Shown: piece by piece, positions 18,242 through 27,018 of the stretch
Position numbering within the stretch: position 1 is the stretch's first letter
How the letters are laid out: every line of letters begins with the position of its first letter
From: an uncultured Bacteroidota bacterium
GTDB taxonomy: Bacteria > Bacteroidota > Bacteroidia > Chitinophagales > Saprospiraceae
Reading direction: 5' to 3'
DNA length: 48,474 nt
NCBI GenBank assembly: GCA_903905445.1
Contig: CAIVGO010000488.1
Location: forward strand, 1-48,474
Made by a program: the position numbers and the translations under genes
The notes under the pieces: generated by a model
Databases searched by the model: none
Told to the model about the DNA's origin: nothing
Seen by the model: only the letters and a program-made list of their open reading frames with translations

Positions 18242-19675
18242 ATGAGATCATTCTTGTCTATTTTGGTAGTTTTTGGAATATTCCTGACTGCCTGCTCCAA
18301 AGATTTTTTGGAAACTGCCCCTTTCGGTCAGCCTACTTCTGACCAATTCTGGCGCAATGCCGACGATGCCGTTGCTGCTGCCAATGCCTTGTATGAGCCA
18401 CTCGACGACGAAGACTACTTCGGCCACAACGAGCAAACTTTTGATATTTGCTCGGATGACTTCTGGCGCGCTGGTGACCACGGCGAAGACCAGGCCATCG
18501 AAGAATTCACGTTTGACGCAAGCAACGACCAGTTGTCTTTCAGTTACACCCGCAAATACGAAATCATCAACCGCGCCAACGCGATCTTGTTGAATGTGCC
18601 GAACATCGATATGGACGCTGCCTTGAAAAGCCGCATCCTGGGCGAAGCACACTTCATGCGCGCATTTGCGATGTGGACACAACACGTGGTGTACGGTGCA
18701 TTGCCGATCATCACCGAAACGGACTACCGCGACAACAACTTCAACAAGCCTAAACCGACGGTTGACGAGTTCCGCGCATTTATGGAAGCCGATTGGAAAG
18801 AAGCAGCGCGCGTATTGCCTGCTACGTATGATGCAGCAAACATTGGTCGCCCAACAAGCGGTGCTGCCAATGGTTTCCTGGCTAAATTGTATGTACACTG
18901 GGAGAAATTTGCCGACGCCATCACTGCCGGTCAGAAAGTAATCAGCGGACCCTATCCTTTGGCTGCCAATTTTTCCGATAACTTCACCATTGCTACCGAA
19001 AACAACCCGGAAATGTTGTTCGCGGTGCAGTCTTTGGAAGGCTGGAACGTATGCGAATACGAAATCTACACCACGCCACGTCCATGGGGCGGTTGGGATT
19101 TCCATGAGCCGATCCAGGATTTGGTTGATGAATTCGAGCCGAATGACCCACGTTTGAACGCTACGGTATTCAAACTCGGTGATATTGTTGATTTGGGTGG
19201 TTCTGACGGTCCAACAGAATATGTAGCGGGTTTGTCACAAACCAATTACCACTTCCGCAAATTTGCCTCTTGGCGCCCAAGCGGCGGTTTGGATGAAAAC
19301 CAAAACGTGCCTTTGTTGCGTGCTGCCGATGTGTATTTGTTGGTCGCAGAAGCAAAAATCCGTTCGAATCAAAACGGTGATACTGAAATCAATGCCGTAC
19401 GCGCACGTGCCGGATTGGCTGCAAAAAGCAATTGCAAAATGAGCGATTTGATCCACGAGCGTCGTGTAGAATTGGCGGGTGAAATTCAGCGCCACATCGA
19501 CTTGATGCGTTGGGACAAAGCGGGTATCATCGACTTGGTTGCACACTACGCCAAAGACCGTGGCCAATTCAAGCCAGCGCGTACTTTCCAGCGTCCAAAA
19601 CACTACTTCTTTGCCATTCCACAAGCACAAATCGACCTGTCCAATGGCGTTTTGACCCAAAATTCGGGCTACTAA
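18242..19675 (+). CDS. SusD/RagB-type substrate-binding lipoprotein
   Basis: The surface lipoprotein partner of the SusC transporter just upstream. The signal MRSFLSILVVFGIFLTAC puts the lipid Cys at 18, followed by the family opening KDFLETAPFGQPTSDQFW. The TPR-containing helical core includes RILGEAHFMRAFAMWTQHVVYGALPIIT and the C-terminal part has LLRAADVYLLVAEAKIR, INAVRARAGL and ERRVELAGEIQRHIDLMRW, all typical of RagB/SusD. At 477 residues the length is normal. It is the second gene of the operon. Confidence 0.95.
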   Translation: MRSFLSILVVFGIFLTACSKDFLETAPFGQPTSDQFWRNADDAVAAANALYEPLDDEDYFGHNEQTFDICSDDFWRAGDHGEDQAIEEFTFDASNDQLSFSYTRKYEIINRANAILLNVPNIDMDAALKSRILGEAHFMRAFAMWTQHVVYGALPIITETDYRDNNFNKPKPTVDEFRAFMEADWKEAARVLPATYDAANIGRPTSGAANGFLAKLYVHWEKFADAITAGQKVISGPYPLAANFSDNFTIATENNPEMLFAVQSLEGWNVCEYEIYTTPRPWGGWDFHEPIQDLVDEFEPNDPRLNATVFKLGDIVDLGGSDGPTEYVAGLSQTNYHFRKFASWRPSGGLDENQNVPLLRAADVYLLVAEAKIRSNQNGDTEINAVRARAGLAAKSNCKMSDLIHERRVELAGEIQRHIDLMRWDKAGIIDLVAHYAKDRGQFKPARTFQRPKHYFFAIPQAQIDLSNGVLTQNSGY

Positions 19676-19775
19676 ACGGCGTTTGTTGTTGATTTTTCAT
19701 AAAATGCTATTACAGTAACGGTTTCAGGCGTATCTTCGGATGTGCCTGAAACTGTTGCTTTTAACCCAATGCGTT

Positions 19776-20225
19776 ATGCGATTTTTTGTACTTGCCACCT
19801 TCGTCTTTATTGGTCTGAGCAGTTGTAAAAAGGAATTTAAACAACAGGATTTGATCGGCGCCTGGAAAGTCGATTCGACGTATAGTTATTACAACGGTTT
19901 TGATTACAACCAAACCCAGGAAGGGCGCGATTGGGCTACGTATGTGTACACGCAGGACGGCCTGATGAAGGAAATTAAACACGGTTCTTTTCGAAGTTAT
20001 TTTTTTGTGTTTCATCCGGTAGATTCCTTGAGCATGCGTTCGACCCAGGGTGGCGACGAATTTGGCTTTAAAATTTTGGAACTCAACCAACGGCGCATGG
20101 TGCTTAAAAAGATCAAATCACCCATTTTCGGCGGCGCAAATCAATCCCGTTATGAAATTCGTTACCTGTCCCGCACCGAAATACCCAAAGACGAAGCCTT
20201 GCCGTTTAATGATCCGCGGAAATAG
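19776..20225 (+). CDS. Small lipoprotein, lipocalin-like (putative)
   Basis: A 149-residue predicted lipoprotein: MRFFVLATFVFIGLSSC with the lipid Cys at 17. The text after it, DLIGAWKVDSTYSYYNG, resembles the opening of lipocalin-like or DUF4488-type beta-barrel proteins (short 'LxGxWxxxS' start), but similarity is only in pattern. The ATG at 19776 is chosen for the signal; another lies at 19740. The 3' end overlaps the next gene by 17 bases, so the two are likely translated together. It lies 100 bases after the SusD gene and could be part of that locus. Confidence 0.6.
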   Translation: MRFFVLATFVFIGLSSCKKEFKQQDLIGAWKVDSTYSYYNGFDYNQTQEGRDWATYVYTQDGLMKEIKHGSFRSYFFVFHPVDSLSMRSTQGGDEFGFKILELNQRRMVLKKIKSPIFGGANQSRYEIRYLSRTEIPKDEALPFNDPRK

Positions 20226-21396
20226 GTTCCTGATCTTGATTTGGGTGCTTTGTTTGCCTTTTTTGTCTTTAAATGCGCAAAATTTGGCACCTAACCCCGG
20301 ATTCGAGGCTTATCACAATTGCCCACCTTACCCCGGACAAATTCAACAAACGGTTGCCTGGGACTCACCCAACAACAATTCGACCGATTATTTCCATCGC
20401 TGCGCGGAACCAGATCATGGCGCAGGTGTGCCCATCAATGACCTGGGCGAACAAATTCCGGCTTCGGGCAATGCTTATACCGGTATTCGGCTCTGGATAC
20501 CCATTATTCCCGGCAATCCGGTGTACCGCGAGTACTTGGCCGCGCCCCTTTTGGCCCCTTTGGAAGCGGATGTTGTGTATGAAGTCAAATTCAAGGTGAG
20601 TTTGGCCGAAAGTTCCAGCCATGCCACGGATGGATTGGGGCTATATTTTTCTACCCTTCCTTTTATCAATGAGCGCTTGTACCAGGTTACGTCTCATATT
20701 CAAAACCCGGTGGGGAATATCCTCAAAAATCAGACTGAATGGACGACCATTTCAGGTACTTACCGCGCCAAGGGCGGAGAACAATACATCCTGATCGGCA
20801 ATTTTCAGGACGATGCAGCCATGACCCGTATTTTGGTCGACGAGCAAGATGCGCCCAAAGTGTACTATTATATTGACGATGTGGAGGTGACACCTTGCGC
20901 GGTTCCATCGGTTGTCTCCAGCAGCCTGGATACCGCTTTTTGTATCGGAATGAGCCTGCTTTTGGGTGGAATGTCTGAGGCGAAGGGCTATGTTTGGAAT
21001 AATCAACAGCAAAACAGCACACAAACCATTTCCCAGGCTGGGACGTATTCCGTGGTGAGTCAATTTGCCTGTTATGATTTTACCCAACATTTTTCGGTAA
21101 AAACGACGGATTGTGCCTGTGATGTAAGTCTGCCCAATCCGCAATTGATTGCGGAGACCACCCCGTTTAGTCCGATCCAAATCCTGCCTAACGCAGGGAT
21201 TACCTTGCAAAAACTTGAAATTTTTGATTTTTCGGGCCGTTCCCTAGTAGTGCTTTCGGGGGCGGATCAAATAGGTTCGGATGTCCTGCATTTGCCGGCG
21301 GGCATGTATTTTTATCAGTTGCAGTTTCAGTGTGTGGATGCTTTGGGGAAGGCTACTGCGGGTAAACAATCGGGTAAGTTGGTGTTGGTGCGGTAG
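20209..21396 (+). CDS. T9SS-exported protein of unknown function
   Basis: A 395-residue exported protein. The ATG at 20209, overlapping the previous gene by 17 bases, gives the signal MIRGNRFLILIWVLCLPFLSLNAQ; a frame running further up is spurious. The mature start NLAPNPGFEAYHNCPPYPGQI and following beta-rich 200 residues resemble the carbohydrate-binding-like N-domain seen in many Bacteroidota surface proteins. The final 80 residues (IQILPNAGITLQKLEIFDFSG, then LPAGMYFYQLQFQ, then GKLVLVR) form a T9SS type A sorting domain. It is predicted to reach the cell surface or medium through the secretion system that PorX controls. Confidence 0.75.
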   Translation: MIRGNRFLILIWVLCLPFLSLNAQNLAPNPGFEAYHNCPPYPGQIQQTVAWDSPNNNSTDYFHRCAEPDHGAGVPINDLGEQIPASGNAYTGIRLWIPIIPGNPVYREYLAAPLLAPLEADVVYEVKFKVSLAESSSHATDGLGLYFSTLPFINERLYQVTSHIQNPVGNILKNQTEWTTISGTYRAKGGEQYILIGNFQDDAAMTRILVDEQDAPKVYYYIDDVEVTPCAVPSVVSSSLDTAFCIGMSLLLGGMSEAKGYVWNNQQQNSTQTISQAGTYSVVSQFACYDFTQHFSVKTTDCACDVSLPNPQLIAETTPFSPIQILPNAGITLQKLEIFDFSGRSLVVLSGADQIGSDVLHLPAGMYFYQLQFQCVDALGKATAGKQSGKLVLVR

Positions 21397-21536
21397 GTAA
21401 GGACAAATAACAATAGGATACCGATTGATATCAAAAATAAAAGGATTTAAAATACGGGCGGAATCCTCGCGGAAATGTCAAAAAGACCAATAAACAATAA
21501 ACATTGCGTACATCAGATGCGCGCCGATGTCTCCCG

Positions 21537-24500
21537 TTACTTCCGCGTTTTAAAACACAACAAAGGCCTATTATTCTGCCCAGCCAAAATCAACATCTCC
21601 TGCCGCCCGGTCTTAACTTTCGCCAAATCCCGCCCCTCACCAGGCACATAAAAACCGCTTTCGCGTATTGTTTTGGGTAAAAAAGTGTGCGCCGGGCCAC
21701 CCATCAGCAATAAACCGTTCAGGGCGTCTATTTGTCCGGCATTCGAATTAGGGGCGGTAGTATTGCCCGTCAGCAACAAATCCGGAAAACCATCGGCGTT
21801 AAAATCCTCGGCTAATATGCCAAAAATGGGCGCCATTTGTGCCTCGATGGGCAAGGCATGCAGGATAAACCGACCTTGCCCGCTGTTTTCAACCCAGCAA
21901 CTCGCAAAGGTTTGGGCTGCTATTTCCTGGGTAGGTTTTCCTGGAAAAAAATCCGGCCAATCGGCTTTGGCATATGCGGCATAATCGGTGAATTGTTTTT
22001 TGAGCGGCGCGATCCAGCCCAACAGGTCATTGCGAAAAGCCATGGGCGCCCTGCGGTTTTGTAAATAGGACACCACCACGGGATCAGGCTGGCCGTTTCC
22101 GTCGAAATCGCCAAAAAACAGGGAAATGGGTTGCGTCGGGCTGGTGCGATACACCGAATTGAATCCCCAATTGCCCGCTACCATATCTAAGTCCCCATCG
22201 CGGTCTAAATCGTTTATAATCAAGCGGTTCCACCAGCCGGTGCTTTGTTCTAAGCCGTTGTTGGTCGGTTGGTTTTTAAGTTTACCTGCCTGGTTCTTGA
22301 AAAAACAAATCGGCATCCACTCGCCTAATACAACCAAGTCCTGCCAGCCATCCGCATCCAAATCAGCCCATTGTGCATCGGTGACCATGCCAATTCGGGC
22401 CAATTCTGGCGCTTTTTGGGCGGTTATATCTCTAAATTGGCCGCCCGTATTTTCCAGCAAATAACTCGGTGGCGCTTCTGGATAACGCCCGGGCGTACAC
22501 CGGCCCCCCACAAACAAATCCTGGTCCCCATCCCGGTCGAAATCGGCAGCGGTGACGCAGGATTTGCTGGTGTGCAGTTCGGGTAAGGCAGCAGTGTTTA
22601 AGTTGAAATTGCCGCGCCCATCGTTGGTGTACAGCCGATCCTGATAGTATGCAGCATTTGCCGGAAACTCATTGCTCCCGCTACAAACGTATAAATCCTG
22701 ATCGCCATCCCCATCCGCATCGAAAAAAAGACTGCCCAGGTCTTCTTCCAACGACGCGCCCATATCAATAGGCTGTCCAGAAAAATGCCCGTCTTTTTGT
22801 TGTATAAAAACCTGCCCCGATTGCTGAAATGCCCCGCCAATGAAAAAATCATCCAGGCCATCTCCATTCACATCGGCCACGGAGAGCAACGGACCATCTT
22901 GCGACTGCTTGTTCGGCAACAAGGGCTGCACCGCAAAATCATTGTAATGTGGGTCCTGGTGCACAAAATCAGCACTTTGGGCGGCCGAAAGAGGTTCGAA
23001 CAAGGCATTTGACGCTTTGGGCAGGACGCTTGCCGTTTTGTCGGCGGTGTAGTTTATTTTAAGTAATTGATCTGCCGCCACTTGACGCAAAACCTGCACG
23101 GCCCCATCGGGCCATTGAATCCGCAAGGAATCCACTTGATCGTTTTTGCCCAAACCAAAATGCACCAAGGGCTCGATGGTCGATTGGTAGCCCCGCACTG
23201 GATAAAATTCCTGGTATTGAACGTTTGAGGCTTGGTACAGCCAGATTTTTGCCCCCAGCCCTTGTGTATTCGCGCCCGGACCAACGAGTTGCAGCCTCAA
23301 AAAGTGGTTTTTACGCTGTTGTTGCGCCTTGTTTTCATAAATAAAGGCCTTGTCGTAGGAATTATTCACCACATAATCCAGGTCGCCATCATTGTCCAAA
23401 TCGGCTAAGGCAGCGCCATGCGAAAAGGAGTTTTGGGTAAATCCCCACGCCGCCGATTGATCCGTAAATTGTAAATTTCCCTGGTTTTGAAACACCACAT
23501 TGGGCAAATAGGCGCCTTCCAAGGTTTTGAGTTTTTGCACCATCTCCCGCACCTGCGCATCGCCCGCACCTGTACCCGCGCTCGGACTTGCGCGATACGA
23601 GGCAAAATCCAGGTTGGTAATATCCCTGGGGTAGCCATTGGTAATTACCAGGTCTTTAAGTCCATCATTATCAAGGTCTTGTAGCAAGGGACTCCAACTC
23701 CAATCGGTCGCATCCACCCCGGATAATTGCCCGATTTCACTAAAAATGGGCAAACCATCGGGCGAAAGTCCCTGCTGCTGTTGCAAGGTGTTGCGCATGT
23801 ACTGAGGAAAATAACCGCTCAATACTTCCGATCGAAAACGGTTGTAATTGATCGAGCCCACCATCATTTTCCGCCGGTAGTGGTCGGGCGGCAACATATC
23901 CATGGCGACAAGATCCAGCAACCCGTCGTTGTTAAAATCGGCCAAATCACACCCCATCGAATTGTAACTGCTGTGTCGCAAACAATCCGCAGCACGGTCG
24001 GTAAAGGTGCCGTCGTGGTTATTCAAATACAGCACATCGTTCGATATATAATCGTTTGAAACATAGATATCTGGCCAGCCATCCTGGTTGATATCGCCGA
24101 TGGCCACCCCCAATCCGTACCCTTCGTGCAGGATGCCTGCCGTTTTCGAAACATCGGTAAAATGCCCCCCATCATTGCGGTACAGGCGGTCGGTATTGGC
24201 TATTTCGCCGTTGTTGCGCTTCGGACGAATCACATTTGGCCCCAGCGCGTCGGTGATGTTGTTCAGGAAAAATACATCCAGGTCGCCATCGCGGTCATAA
24301 TCGATCCAGGCAGCCTGGGTTGTATGGTCATGGTCGGTAAATCCATATTGTTGGGCTGCTTCCGTAAAGGTCAAGTCGCCGTTGTTCAGGTACAATTTTT
24401 TTTGCCGGGTTTCGGGCGCGTACGGTCCGGCAAAACAAAGGAGTAAATCCAATCGGCCATCCCCATTCACATCGGCCATGCTCACGCCTGTACCCCACTG

Positions 24501-24836
24501 GTTTTTGGTGGAAATGCCCGCTTTTGCGGTAATATCTTCAAATTGGAAATTGCCTTTATTGAGGTACAGTTTGCCCTCCACCATATTGCCCGAAAAATAA
24601 ATATCCTGCAACCCATCGCCATTGATATCGCCTACGGCCACTCCGGCGCCATTGTAAAAATACTCGAAGGTGACGATATTGAGACTGGTCGTTTCAAACA
24701 GCGTATTGGAAAATTGCACGCCGGTCGCTTCAGGGGAACGCAATACAAACAGGGTTTCAGCATCCTTTCCGTGCCGACAATTATTGCACAAAAGGAAATA
24801 AAAACCTAAAAACAAATACAAACTGACCTTTTTCAT
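21537..24836 (-). CDS. Large FG-GAP/VCBS and ASPIC-UnbV lipoprotein
   Basis: A 1099-residue cell-surface lipoprotein. The start at 24836 gives MKKVSLYLFLGFYFLLCNNC with a lipid Cys at 20. At least 14 calcium-binding units of the type D-x-D/N-x-D-G-x-x-D are seen (for example DINGDGLQDIYFSGN, DYDRDGDLDVFFL, DFDRDGDQDLFVGG), arranged as two beta-propeller-like blocks. Between them lies an ASPIC/UnbV domain (LVGPGANTQGLGAKIWLY... RIQWPDGAVQ). CRTAC1-like proteins of this build often accompany SusC/SusD pairs in Bacteroidota, and here it faces the SusCD locus convergently. Role inferred: binding or adhesion to polymers. Confidence 0.88.
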   Translation of the reverse strand: MKKVSLYLFLGFYFLLCNNCRHGKDAETLFVLRSPEATGVQFSNTLFETTSLNIVTFEYFYNGAGVAVGDINGDGLQDIYFSGNMVEGKLYLNKGNFQFEDITAKAGISTKNQWGTGVSMADVNGDGRLDLLLCFAGPYAPETRQKKLYLNNGDLTFTEAAQQYGFTDHDHTTQAAWIDYDRDGDLDVFFLNNITDALGPNVIRPKRNNGEIANTDRLYRNDGGHFTDVSKTAGILHEGYGLGVAIGDINQDGWPDIYVSNDYISNDVLYLNNHDGTFTDRAADCLRHSSYNSMGCDLADFNNDGLLDLVAMDMLPPDHYRRKMMVGSINYNRFRSEVLSGYFPQYMRNTLQQQQGLSPDGLPIFSEIGQLSGVDATDWSWSPLLQDLDNDGLKDLVITNGYPRDITNLDFASYRASPSAGTGAGDAQVREMVQKLKTLEGAYLPNVVFQNQGNLQFTDQSAAWGFTQNSFSHGAALADLDNDGDLDYVVNNSYDKAFIYENKAQQQRKNHFLRLQLVGPGANTQGLGAKIWLYQASNVQYQEFYPVRGYQSTIEPLVHFGLGKNDQVDSLRIQWPDGAVQVLRQVAADQLLKINYTADKTASVLPKASNALFEPLSAAQSADFVHQDPHYNDFAVQPLLPNKQSQDGPLLSVADVNGDGLDDFFIGGAFQQSGQVFIQQKDGHFSGQPIDMGASLEEDLGSLFFDADGDGDQDLYVCSGSNEFPANAAYYQDRLYTNDGRGNFNLNTAALPELHTSKSCVTAADFDRDGDQDLFVGGRCTPGRYPEAPPSYLLENTGGQFRDITAQKAPELARIGMVTDAQWADLDADGWQDLVVLGEWMPICFFKNQAGKLKNQPTNNGLEQSTGWWNRLIINDLDRDGDLDMVAGNWGFNSVYRTSPTQPISLFFGDFDGNGQPDPVVVSYLQNRRAPMAFRNDLLGWIAPLKKQFTDYAAYAKADWPDFFPGKPTQEIAAQTFASCWVENSGQGRFILHALPIEAQMAPIFGILAEDFNADGFPDLLLTGNTTAPNSNAGQIDALNGLLLMGGPAHTFLPKTIRESGFYVPGEGRDLAKVKTGRQEMLILAGQNNRPLLCFKTRK

Positions 24837-24866
24837 ATACCGGGCTGGCTGCGGATGAGCAGCAGT

Positions 24867-24874
24867 CAAAAGTA
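24867..24874 (-). promoter_or_regulatory. -7 promoter element of the FG-GAP gene (TACTTTTG)
   Basis: Minus-strand TACTTTTG, 30 bases before the ATG at 24836, matches TAnnTTTG. No convincing -33 box was found. Confidence 0.5.
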
Positions 24875-24952
24875 CAGTGTCTGTTCGGTTGGTGCATTAA
24901 TTTATTGTTAGATTTATGGCTGGATAAAATGGCGCTGCTTTAGCTATCTAAG

Positions 24953-25038
24953 ACAAATTTTATTTCTAAACAGATAAATATTCGTATCAATACATTTATT
25001 TTAAAAGGTAAATCATGTTTTTTTAAAATAAAATTTGT
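24953..25038. repeat. 13-bp inverted repeat in the 24837-25197 gap
   Basis: ACAAATTTTATTT (24953-24965) and AAATAAAATTTGT (25026-25038) are perfectly inverted, 60 bases apart, in a divergent AT-rich spacer. Possibly an operator or structural element. The rest of the 361-base gap holds only the two promoter elements listed. Confidence 0.45.
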
Positions 25039-25098
25039 GCCTTTTAGGGGCTTTGAAGCCGCTTGAACAGAGACAAACAGGTAACGCGGGTGTGTCTG

Positions 25099-25106
25099 TA
25101 TATTTG
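25099..25106 (+). promoter_or_regulatory. -7 promoter element of the PhoD-like gene (TATATTTG)
   Basis: An exact TAnnTTTG match, 92 bases before the ATG at 25198, in the divergent spacer. Confidence 0.45.
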
Positions 25107-25197
25107 TGTGCATAAAAAGCGTCGTGCCATTTTTTACACAAGTATAGTCCTGTAACATGGTGCGCCTGTTTGCCATTTTTTCCTTAAAAGAAATAAA

Positions 25198-26904
25198 ATG
25201 ATGTCTCAGTCGATTCGTTTGTCCATTTTGATCGCTGGTTTGGTGTTGCTTGCATACCAGGGATTTGCCCAAATTCCGGCCACCCCTGCAGGTACTTACC
25301 GCATTGCAGTGTTGGCTTGTCACCGGCAGTTTGAGCCATCGCCCGCCCTCACGCATTATATCTCGGCCAAACCCGATTTAACCCTCTGGATTGGCGACAA
25401 TGTGTACGCAGATGCACCGAACGACCCGGCATTTATTCAATTGTGCTATGATACTTTGGCCGCAAAACCCGCCTTTCAACAACTGCTGAAAAGTTGCGAT
25501 TACATGGCCACCTGGGATGATCATGATTATGGCCTCAATGATGCGGGCAAAGAATACCGTTTTAAAAAGGAAAGTAAGGCCATGTTCCGCAAATTCTGGA
25601 AATTGGAAAAAACGATACCGGCCAATCAGGAAGGTATTTATTATGCGCGTTCATTTCCGGTGGGCAAACATTCGGTGCAAATTATTATGCTCGATGGCCG
25701 TTACAACCGGGATGAACAAGACGGCTCTGGTGATGTGTTGGGCGAAACACAATGGCAGTGGCTCGAACAACAATTGCGCCTTCCTGCCGATTTGCGCATC
25801 CTCGTTTCCGGTTTTCAAATTTTGCTGGATCAAGATGCCGGTTCTGAAACTTGGGATAAATTCCCAAAATCGAAAGCGCGTTTGTTCGAAACCATTCGGA
25901 AAACGGGGGCCGAACAGACGGTTTTTCTCACGGGCGACCAGCATTACGGGGAAGTATGTCGCCTGCGCAACGTACTCGATTATGATGCCATCGAACTGCA
26001 ATTTGCAGGCATCAACCAAATAGAAAAAGCCGAATTCAACCCGTTGCGGGTGTCGCCGGTTATAAAATCCAAACACAGCGCCGCCTTTATCGATGTGCAA
26101 ATGGACTCCTCCAAAACGGATGTGCCGCACCTGATGTTTCATATTTATGATGCCACCAACGATCGTTTGGAACTGATTTATCGGGTAAATCTGGAAGAAA
26201 TCAGCCTGCACCTCGATTTTACTGAAAAACAACAGTTTACCGATCAGCATCAGGTCATGCTAAACCACGGCTATACCGGATTGCAATTGCGGTACACGCT
26301 GGATGGAAAAACGCCCGACGACCACGCACCGCTTTATACTGGCCCAATCACTTTGCGCAAAACCACCAATGTGAAAGCCCGCTTTTATACCCGCGATGGG
26401 ATGCCGCGCAGTCGGGTTTTTGAAAAAACGTATGAAAAATTGCGGCCCCTTCCAGCGTTTAAGCCCGCTAAATCCTTGCAGCCCGGGGTAACATACGCTT
26501 ATTACGAAGGCAATTTTGAAGATTTGCCCGATTTTAAAACACTTACTGCGCAAAAAACAGGTGTTACCACGACAATCGACCTTGAAAAACAAGCGTTACG
26601 TTCCGATCATTTTGCCTTGGTTTATCAAGGGTTTTATGAAATGCCTGCTACTGGCGCTTACGACTTTTTTACCTTGTCCGACGACGGCTCCCGGCTTTAC
26701 ATTGATGATCGTTTGGTGGTAGACAATGGCGGATCGCACAGTTTGCGCCGTCGGACAGGCTTAGTCGCGCTTGAAAAAGGGTTACATCGCTTCAGAATTG
26801 AATATTTTGATGATTACAGCGGAGAAAAGTTGGAATTTGGGTACCTCGGAGCAGCCAATGTCGTACAGGCGATTAAAGCAGGTCAAATGTTTTATATAAA
26901 ATAG
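25198..26904 (+). CDS. PhoD-like phosphatase fused to hexosaminidase-C-type and PA14 domains
   Basis: A 568-residue exported hydrolase. After a signal peptide ending QGFAQ comes a PhoD-like metallophosphatase core: LACHRQFEPS, WIGDNVYADAPND (64-76), WDDHDYGLND (106-115) and FLTGDQHYGEV, which hold the metal-binding Asp, Asn and His residues. A beta-sandwich of the chitobiase C-terminal type follows (LRYTLDGKTPDDHAPLYTGP), then a PA14 domain at the C-terminus (YDFFTLSDDGSRLYIDDRLV... DYSGEKLEFGYLG), which usually binds sugars. It may release phosphate or sulfate-like groups from surface glycans or phospholipids; the substrate is unknown. A second ATG at 25201 is possible. Confidence 0.85.
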   Translation: MMSQSIRLSILIAGLVLLAYQGFAQIPATPAGTYRIAVLACHRQFEPSPALTHYISAKPDLTLWIGDNVYADAPNDPAFIQLCYDTLAAKPAFQQLLKSCDYMATWDDHDYGLNDAGKEYRFKKESKAMFRKFWKLEKTIPANQEGIYYARSFPVGKHSVQIIMLDGRYNRDEQDGSGDVLGETQWQWLEQQLRLPADLRILVSGFQILLDQDAGSETWDKFPKSKARLFETIRKTGAEQTVFLTGDQHYGEVCRLRNVLDYDAIELQFAGINQIEKAEFNPLRVSPVIKSKHSAAFIDVQMDSSKTDVPHLMFHIYDATNDRLELIYRVNLEEISLHLDFTEKQQFTDQHQVMLNHGYTGLQLRYTLDGKTPDDHAPLYTGPITLRKTTNVKARFYTRDGMPRSRVFEKTYEKLRPLPAFKPAKSLQPGVTYAYYEGNFEDLPDFKTLTAQKTGVTTTIDLEKQALRSDHFALVYQGFYEMPATGAYDFFTLSDDGSRLYIDDRLVVDNGGSHSLRRRTGLVALEKGLHRFRIEYFDDYSGEKLEFGYLGAANVVQAIKAGQMFYIK

Positions 26905-27018
26905 GTACATGGAAACTGCACCGAAGGGCGTGTTTTTGTAAAGTTTGCGCACAAAGGCCATTCTTATGTTGCCCTTTTGCAGGCGAACCTGCATTTTTGC
27001 AAAAAAATAAACCATCCG

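Noticed and set aside
24940-25356. 138-residue minus-strand frame in the gap and over the PhoD-like signal peptide
   Set aside because: Overlaps the promoter and the start of a well-supported gene; no domain.
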